Assembly (NCBI GenBank): GCA_028818995.1
Contig: JAPPMR010000065.1
Location: 1,719 to 6,938, forward strand
Direction of reading: 5' to 3'
DNA from: Candidatus Poribacteria bacterium
GTDB lineage: Bacteria; Poribacteria; WGA-4E; WGA-3G
Length of the DNA: 5,220 nt
Shown: positions 1 to 3,826 of the stretch, piece after piece
How the letters are laid out: each line of letters begins with the position of its first letter
How positions within the stretch are numbered: the stretch's first letter is position 1
Made by a program: the position numbers and the translations under genes
The notes under the pieces: generated by a model
Seen by the model: only the letters and a program-made list of their open reading frames with translations
What the model was told of the DNA's origin: nothing
Database searches by the model: none

Positions 1-4
1 TTAC

Positions 5-18
5 AAAACGCGCCTACC
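5..18. repeat. Partial second copy of the CGCACCTACC repeat
   Basis: This stretch matches 61-74, the right side of the palindromic repeat, at 12 of 14 positions; both share the CGC-CCTACC core. The window begins here, so the left arm of this copy, if present, lies outside. Two copies within 75 bp suggest a dispersed or clustered intergenic element rather than a chance hairpin. No coding sequence overlaps it. Confidence 0.5.
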
Positions 19-48
19 AGGGGGACGAACCGTTAAATTGACAGCTAT

Positions 49-70
49 GGTGCGGTTAGGAAACCGCACC
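49..70. repeat. Short perfect palindrome (9-bp arms, 4-nt loop)
   Basis: The left arm GGTGCGGTT (49-57) and right arm AACCGCACC (62-70) are perfect reverse complements around the loop AGGA. It lies about 50 bp past the stop of the minus-strand Fe-S genes. It is GC-rich in an AT-rich spacer. Neither side is followed directly by a T-run in the reading direction, so it does not look like a standard intrinsic terminator. It may be a REP-like element or a small non-autonomous repeat. I recall similar sequence scattered through Poribacteria genomes, but I cannot verify this here. As RNA it could still fold and protect the 3' end of the Fe-S transcript. Confidence 0.7.
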
Positions 71-119
71 TACCGTAGAAAAAAGATAGATTTCGTTAAT
101 TTGGTATTATTACGTTCTT

Positions 120-449
120 TTAAACGCTAAACGATTCGCCGCAACCGCAGGTGTTTTTTGCATTTGGATTGGTAATCTTAAAACCCGATTCCATCAATCC
201 GTCATTGTAATCCAGCACCGAACCTGCAAGATATAGGGAACTGCGTGGATCAATGAACACCTTTAAGCCGTGAAATTCAAAGACTCTATCGGTGCCTTTC
301 GCTTCGCCAAACTCAAGGTTATATTGGAAACCTGAACAACCGCCGCCGATAACCTGCATGCGCAAACCGAGTTCTGCTTCTGCGCTATTTTCGTTGCTGT
401 TTATGAGTGTAACCGCTTTTTGTGCCGCAGATTCCGTTACAGTAATCAT
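120..449 (-). CDS. iscA: A-type Fe-S cluster carrier (IscA/ErpA family)
   Basis: A 109-residue cytoplasmic protein that receives Fe-S clusters from a scaffold and passes them to apo-enzymes. The family's three cluster-binding cysteines are all present: Cys38 in the GGGCSGFQY segment, and Cys101 and Cys103 in the C-terminal CGCGESF motif. The length matches the family (about 105-120 residues). The ATG overlaps the stop of the upstream scaffold gene as ATGA, and a strong AGGAGA site sits 7 nt upstream inside that gene, so translation is probably coupled. The tail mixes features of IscA (GESF) and ErpA (NPNAK, then TCGCG), so the symbol is tentative within the A-type group. No cysteine desulfurase, ferredoxin or HscA/HscB gene lies in the window, so this is not a full isc operon. 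The gene looks intact, and the family call is very secure. Confidence 0.95.
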   Translation of the reverse strand: MITVTESAAQKAVTLINSNENSAEAELGLRMQVIGGGCSGFQYNLEFGEAKGTDRVFEFHGLKVFIDPRSSLYLAGSVLDYNDGLMESGFKITNPNAKNTCGCGESFSV

Positions 450-823
450 TGGTGCGTCTCCTGTTTTGAAAGCGAATTTTCAATCGCTTTTTTTAATGCT
501 TCTTCGGCATAAGTGGCATAACGTTGCTTATCCGCTGGTAGTTCGCCTAAAGCATTTGAGATATGCGATGCTGTAATCTCCAGCGCATCTGATATTCGGC
601 TACCGGTGACCAATTCGGTTAGCACTGAACCGCTGGCAATTGCTGTCGGACATCCAAAAGCCCTAAACTTTGCTGAAACGACTGTATCATCTTCTATTTT
701 CAATGTCAGTTTTAACATCTCTCCGCTTGCGGCGGAACCGATAGTTGCTGTGCCATCGGCATCAAGTATTGTACCGATATTGCGAGGATTTTCAAAATGC
801 TCCGTCACCTGCGGGGTATGCAT
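446..823 (-). CDS. IscU/NifU-N-type Fe-S scaffold, cysteine-depleted
   Basis: A 125-residue protein of the IscU/NifU N-terminal domain family, the scaffold on which new Fe-S clusters are built from iron and desulfurase-derived sulfur. Recognisable landmarks are the N-terminal EHFENPRNIG segment (8-17), the FGCPTAIASGSVLTE segment (56-70) and the C-terminal AEEALKKAI helix (106-114). The oddity is in the ligands. Compared with E. coli IscU (Cys37, Asp39, Cys63, His105, Cys106), this protein has Ser33, Glu35, Cys58, Arg101 and Tyr102, so only the middle cysteine remains. It may hold clusters differently, act as a persulfide or cluster relay, or be a non-canonical scaffold. The start at 823 follows a weak GGATAG ribosome site and lies about 47 nt after the predicted transcription start. 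It is first in a two-gene unit with the A-type carrier. Family membership is secure; classical scaffold activity is doubtful. Confidence 0.9.
   Translation of the reverse strand: MHTPQVTEHFENPRNIGTILDADGTATIGSAASGEMLKLTLKIEDDTVVSAKFRAFGCPTAIASGSVLTELVTGSRISDALEITASHISNALGELPADKQRYATYAEEALKKAIENSLSKQETHQ
457..462 (-). promoter_or_regulatory. Strong ribosome binding site for the A-type carrier
   Basis: On the minus strand this reads AGGAGA, 7 nt before the ATG at 449. It lies within the last codons of the scaffold gene, so the downstream gene is probably translated better than the scaffold, whose own site is weak. Confidence 0.75.
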
Positions 824-876
824 AACAACTATCTATCCAAATGGACAACGTATCGCCAAGATATATTTTATTGCAT

Positions 877-905
877 ATTATACACTATTATCATACAATT
901 GTCAA
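877..905 (-). promoter_or_regulatory. Consensus sigma-70 promoter for the Fe-S gene pair
   Basis: Read on the minus strand, a perfect -35 TTGACA (905-900) is followed after exactly 17 nt by a perfect -10 TATAAT (882-877). The predicted transcription start is near 870, giving a 5' leader of about 47 nt before the scaffold ATG at 823. All 12 consensus bases are present at optimal spacing, so strong constitutive transcription is expected unless it is repressed. I saw no clear operator or IscR-type site. Confidence 0.85.
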
Positions 906-935
906 ATCCTACTTTAAGCCAATTTATAGACATTT

Positions 936-965
936 ATAACATTTTCAGTTAAATTCTGATATAAT
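936..965 (+). promoter_or_regulatory. Extended -10 promoter for the oxidoreductase gene
   Basis: TGATATAAT (957-965) is a perfect extended -10 element (TGn followed by TATAAT). The best -35 is ATAACA (936-941), a 4 of 6 match at an 18-nt spacing; the TG extension can compensate for a weak -35. Transcription would start near 972, about 38 nt before the ATG at 1010. It is back to back with the minus-strand promoter, about 55 bp between the two -10 elements. Confidence 0.65.
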
Positions 966-999
966 GCTATTGTAACTTACACATTATATAAACCGAAAT

Positions 1000-1004
1000 G
1001 GAGG
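1000..1004 (+). promoter_or_regulatory. Ribosome binding site that fixes the start at 1010
   Basis: GGAGG ends 5 nt before the ATG at 1010. An in-frame ATG at 998 overlaps this site and has no ribosome site of its own, so the longer start is rejected. Confidence 0.8.
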
Positions 1005-1009
1005 ATATT

Positions 1010-2044
1010 ATGGCAACGTATAGAACTGCAATCGCAGGAGGCAGACGCGGTGTTCACCACGCACAATGCTATGCTGGCATTGAAAACATGCAGGTTATAG
1101 CAATCTGCGAAATTGACGCCGATAGACTAAAAGAAGCTGTCGCAGAATTGAACGTTAATGGTTATTCAGACTACACAGAGATGTTAGAAGCAGAGAAACC
1201 TGATATAGTACATGCAGTTACCCAACCGACAGTGCCACGACATATATGGGTAGAACCTGCCGCCGAAGCGGGTGTAAAAGCGTTGGTAATAGAAAAACCG
1301 ATCGCCCTCAGACCCAGCGAAGCCGAGGCACTTGCCGCCGCACACGAGAAAACGGGATTAAAGATTATTGTCAATCATCAACGCAGATACCTTCCGTTTG
1401 CTGAAAAACTATTGGAGTTTTTCGCTGAAGATAGTCTTGGCGACATACACTTCATTCGAGCCTCCACACAAGGTGAGATAACTGATATGGACACGCACTT
1501 GATGGATGTCGTGCTTTTTGCCCTTAAGGATATTCCTATTACGCATGTGTGGGGTGCTGTTGAAGGTGGAGAAACCTACGACATTCCAATCCTTCAGTGT
1601 CCAGAAGATTTAATGGCGATTTATACATTTGAAAACGGTGCACGTGTATTTTTCGAATCCGCTCGAAATGCCTTTGGCACAATTGACTTTCCCGGTAGTA
1701 ATCCGCGCTGTAATCTTGATTTTTGGGGGACGAAAGGGCGTATGTGGTGGCGTGAAAACGGTTCATGGGGATACCAACTTGATGGTGTGGCAGAGACTTT
1801 CGTTGAGAAGACCGATTTTGGAATAGATGACAGAGACGGGCAACGTGCCTTTACACAAGCAATCGCAACATGGCTTGATGACGAAAATCAACCGCATCGC
1901 AATAGGTTAGAGTTCGCTTTACTCGGTTTTGATCTGGTTATGGCGGCATACCGCTCAGCACTAATCGGTGAACGGATAGCATGGCCTCCAAAACTTTCTG
2001 ACGATGAATGGGTAGAACTCAAAAATAGAGTGACCGGAAAATAA
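1010..2044 (+). CDS. Gfo/Idh/MocA family NAD(P)-dependent oxidoreductase
   Basis: A 344-residue cytoplasmic oxidoreductase of the family that oxidises or reduces sugars, inositols and related polyols with NAD(P). The N-terminal Rossmann fold opens with AGGRRGVHH (9-17), where the first glycine of the usual GxGxxG is Ala9. The family hallmark EKP (95-97) contains the likely catalytic Lys96. NHQRRY (122-127) follows at the start of the C-terminal domain, and DTHLMD (161-166) matches the region that carries the substrate-binding Asp/His pair. The tail LLGFDLVMAAYRSALIGERI (304-323) is the usual C-terminal helix and strand. There is no signal peptide, unlike many exported members. The start is set by GGAGG 5 nt upstream. 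The gene has its own extended -10 promoter and lies 74 bp before the dioxygenase cluster, which also has a promoter, so the two units may be only loosely co-regulated. The substrate cannot be deduced. Confidence 0.93.
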   Translation: MATYRTAIAGGRRGVHHAQCYAGIENMQVIAICEIDADRLKEAVAELNVNGYSDYTEMLEAEKPDIVHAVTQPTVPRHIWVEPAAEAGVKALVIEKPIALRPSEAEALAAAHEKTGLKIIVNHQRRYLPFAEKLLEFFAEDSLGDIHFIRASTQGEITDMDTHLMDVVLFALKDIPITHVWGAVEGGETYDIPILQCPEDLMAIYTFENGARVFFESARNAFGTIDFPGSNPRCNLDFWGTKGRMWWRENGSWGYQLDGVAETFVEKTDFGIDDRDGQRAFTQAIATWLDDENQPHRNRLEFALLGFDLVMAAYRSALIGERIAWPPKLSDDEWVELKNRVTGK

Positions 2045-2059
2045 TGCACGTTAACCAAT

Positions 2060-2088
2060 TTGACACAAAGATATTAAAATGCTATAAT
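2060..2088 (+). promoter_or_regulatory. Consensus sigma-70 promoter for the dioxygenase/ThDP cluster
   Basis: TTGACA (2060-2065), a 17-nt spacer and TATAAT (2083-2088) match the consensus at all 12 positions. A TG at 2080-2081 also makes an extended -10. Transcription should start near 2095, leaving a leader of about 24 nt before the ATG at 2119. The promoter lies wholly in the 74-bp gap after the oxidoreductase. No terminator is visible in that gap, so read-through from upstream can add to it. Confidence 0.87.
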
Positions 2089-2118
2089 GCCGCAGACAAA
2101 ATTCCATAGGAGACAAAT

Positions 2119-2931
2119 ATGCTCACCCAAACTCAGGTTGACACATTTCGTAAGAAAGGGTTTCTGCTCGGAAATCGTGTCCTAACTGACGAACAGGTTG
2201 AAGAATTGCGGTCAGAATTGGCTCGCGTTATTGATGATTATGAAAAGGCTGATGTCCCGCAGCCAGTACGAATTGCGAACCTTGGTGGACGAGAAGAAAG
2301 TCCTGTCTGGCAAATCGTGAATATATGGGAGGCAAGCCCTGCCTACCACCGACTTATTTACAATCCGGTAATTGTAGAGGAAATTGGACAACTCACATCA
2401 GCAACAGAGTTGCGCGTCTGGCACGACCAGATTCAATACAAACCGCCTCAGATTGGTGGTGTCAACAGATGGCATCAGGATTCGCCATTGTGGGGAATAC
2501 TTATGCCGAAAACGAGTCAGGTAACTGCTTGGGTCGCATTAGACGATGCGAATGAAAGCAACGGATGTATGCGTATGGTCCCCGGTTCCTATCACTGGGG
2601 TCCTCAGATGAAGTTTTTGGGCAGTGTCGGCGACATCCACACAATGCATGACCACTTTGAAGATAACGAACTGTCTGTGGAACTTTGTCCGGTACCGAAA
2701 GGACATGTACATTTTCATCATTCTTTGACATGGCATGGATCACACGACAACGCCAGTGACGCTGCGCGACGCGCTATTGCAGTGCATTATATGACAAGCG
2801 AAACGATTTACCATGAAGAAGGTAATCACCTCATGAAATCTTTTGTTACTGTGAATGGCGGTGAAAAATTAGCGGGTGATCATTTTCCGCTTGTAATGGA
2901 GAATGGAACACCGGCAAACCCGATGGCATGA
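2119..2931 (+). CDS. Phytanoyl-CoA dioxygenase (PhyH) family protein, copy 1
   Basis: A 270-residue Fe(II)/2-oxoglutarate-dependent oxygenase. Family members hydroxylate an unactivated carbon while converting 2-oxoglutarate to succinate and CO2. The iron triad is visible as His119 and Asp121 in WHQD, plus His206 in TWHGSHDN. Arg217, 11 residues after His206, is placed to bind the 2-oxoglutarate carboxylate, as in human PHYH (His264 and Arg275). The N-terminus, with F10-RKKGF and a helical DEQVEELRSELARVIDDY segment, is typical of bacterial members. There is no signal or peroxisomal-type presequence, so it is cytoplasmic. AGGAGA lies 5 nt before the ATG, and a consensus promoter lies just upstream. 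It is followed 67 bp later by a paralogue and then a ThDP enzyme. The substrate is unknown: phytanoyl-CoA is only one family substrate, and bacterial members also act on small hydroxylated compounds, ectoine and alkaloid or halogenated scaffolds. Confidence 0.93.
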   Translation: MLTQTQVDTFRKKGFLLGNRVLTDEQVEELRSELARVIDDYEKADVPQPVRIANLGGREESPVWQIVNIWEASPAYHRLIYNPVIVEEIGQLTSATELRVWHDQIQYKPPQIGGVNRWHQDSPLWGILMPKTSQVTAWVALDDANESNGCMRMVPGSYHWGPQMKFLGSVGDIHTMHDHFEDNELSVELCPVPKGHVHFHHSLTWHGSHDNASDAARRAIAVHYMTSETIYHEEGNHLMKSFVTVNGGEKLAGDHFPLVMENGTPANPMA

Positions 2932-2943
2932 TCACGAAGTGCC

Positions 2944-2964
2944 AAGATATTGAACAATTATAAA
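2944..2964 (+). promoter_or_regulatory. Degenerate duplicate of the dioxygenase promoter
   Basis: This segment aligns with 2068-2088 upstream of copy 1 at about 15 of 21 positions, including AAGATATT and a -10-like TATAAA (2959-2964) at the same offset. At the place where copy 1 has TTGACA, this copy has GAAGTG (2936-2941), just after the copy 1 stop. It is probably weak or dead, so copy 2 is likely expressed mainly by read-through. Confidence 0.55.
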
Positions 2965-2998
2965 TACTTTAAAAAAGCACATGTTTTAGGAGACAAAT

Positions 2999-3817
2999 AT
3001 GCTTAACCAAGCCCAAATCGACGCATTTCGTAAGAAGGGCTTTCTGCTTGGAAGTTGTGTTTTAAACGACGAACAAGTTGACGAATTGCGGTCAGAATTG
3101 GCTCGCGTTATTGATGACTACAAAAAAGACGATATTCCGCAACCTGTTCATATTGCGAACCTCGGCGGCAGAGAAGAGACGCCTATCTGGCAAATCGTTA
3201 ACATCTGGGAGGCAAGTTCTGCCTATCATAAACTTGTTCATAACCCCATTATCGTTGAAGAAATTGGACAACTGACATCTGCGACAGAGGTGCGCGTCTG
3301 GCACGATCAAATCCAGTACAAACCAGCACAAGTCGGTGGTGTTAATATGTGGCATCAGGATTCCCCCTATTGGCCTATACTTACACCAAAGACCAGTCAG
3401 GTGACTGGTTGGGTCGCTTTAGACGATGTTGATGAAAATAACGGGTGTATGCGTATGGTTCCCGGATCATACCATTGGGGGAACCAGATTTCCTTCCTGC
3501 ATTCCGTCAAAGACATCCATTCAATGCCAGACCGCTTTGAAGAGTATGAATTGGATGTAGAACTCTGTCCTGTGCCGAAAGGACATGTGCATTATCATCA
3601 TTCACTGACATGGCACGGGTCACATGACAACACAAGTAAACAACCACGACGCGCAATCGCAGTGCATTATATGACGAGCGAAACCCTCTATGATGAAAGC
3701 GGAAGCCATGTAATGAAACCCTTTGTCACAGTCAATGATGGCGAGAAATTGGCGGGCGACCATTTTCCACTTGTAATGGAAGGTGGTAGTCCAATCGCCC
3801 ATAGTTTAATGTTATAG
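2999..3817 (+). CDS. Phytanoyl-CoA dioxygenase (PhyH) family protein, copy 2
   Basis: A 272-residue paralogue of the preceding dioxygenase. All catalytic positions match copy 1: His119 and Asp121 (WHQD), His206 (TWHGSHDN) and Arg217, so both copies should be active. Differences cluster where substrate choice could change: Arg117 becomes Met just before the iron ligands, L-W-G at 124-126 becomes Y-W-P, residues 162-179 vary (including Gly168 to His and His179 to Arg), 212-216 vary, and the C-terminal ten residues differ. This pattern fits divergence in substrate preference rather than simple gene-dose amplification, though that is inference. The ribosome site and spacing (AGGAGACAAAT before ATG) are the same as in copy 1. 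Its stop codon TAG overlaps the ribosome site of the ThDP gene 9 nt before that gene's ATG, so the two are probably translationally coupled. It lacks a good promoter of its own. Confidence 0.93.
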   Translation: MLNQAQIDAFRKKGFLLGSCVLNDEQVDELRSELARVIDDYKKDDIPQPVHIANLGGREETPIWQIVNIWEASSAYHKLVHNPIIVEEIGQLTSATEVRVWHDQIQYKPAQVGGVNMWHQDSPYWPILTPKTSQVTGWVALDDVDENNGCMRMVPGSYHWGNQISFLHSVKDIHSMPDRFEEYELDVELCPVPKGHVHYHHSLTWHGSHDNTSKQPRRAIAVHYMTSETLYDESGSHVMKPFVTVNDGEKLAGDHFPLVMEGGSPIAHSLML

Positions 3818-3821
3818 GAGA
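3816..3821 (+). promoter_or_regulatory. Ribosome binding site overlapping the upstream stop codon
   Basis: AGGAGA begins inside the TAG stop of dioxygenase copy 2 and ends 5 nt before the ATG at 3827. It sets the start of the ThDP gene and implies translational coupling within one transcript. Confidence 0.85.
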
Positions 3822-3826
3822 TTTTT

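Larger units (their letters stand above)
2068..3817 (+). repeat. Tandem gene duplication, unit about 880 bp
   Basis: The first copy (about 2068-2931) and second copy (about 2944-3817) are direct repeats with start codons exactly 880 bp apart. The proteins align without gaps over 270 residues with about 60 differences by hand count (about 78% identity). Homology extends into the leaders: AAGATATT occurs at 2068-2075 and 2944-2951, both ribosome sites read TAGGAGACAAAT, and both -10-like boxes lie 15 nt after the start of AAGATATT. The copied unit therefore included the promoter. The ends of the proteins (after residue 260) have diverged most. Confidence 0.85.

Noticed and set aside
49..119. 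Intrinsic terminator for the Fe-S gene pair
   Set aside because: The strong hairpin at 49-70 has no T-run after it on the minus strand. The weak bulged hairpin at 94-114 lies about 8 bases before a T-run at 80-85 and is too AT-rich to trust.
1..119. CRISPR array or tRNA/small RNA gene in the left spacer
   Set aside because: Only one full palindrome and one partial match are present, with no regular spacers and no cloverleaf.
292..917. Plus-strand open frames across the Fe-S genes
   Set aside because: They lie opposite clear IscA and IscU family genes, have no ribosome sites and no recognisable protein motifs.
998..1009. Upstream in-frame ATG at 998 for the oxidoreductase
   Set aside because: It overlaps the GGAGG ribosome site and has none of its own; the ATG at 1010 is correctly spaced, as in the downstream genes.
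2950..2967. TTGAAC as a -35 for dioxygenase copy 2
   Set aside because: It lies only a few bases before the TATAAA box, and nothing -10-like occurs 16-18 nt downstream.
2325..3802. Open frames in other registers across both dioxygenases
   Set aside because: Their translations are shadows of PhyH codons (low-complexity, Cys/His/Arg-rich composition); the in-register frames carry the full catalytic set.
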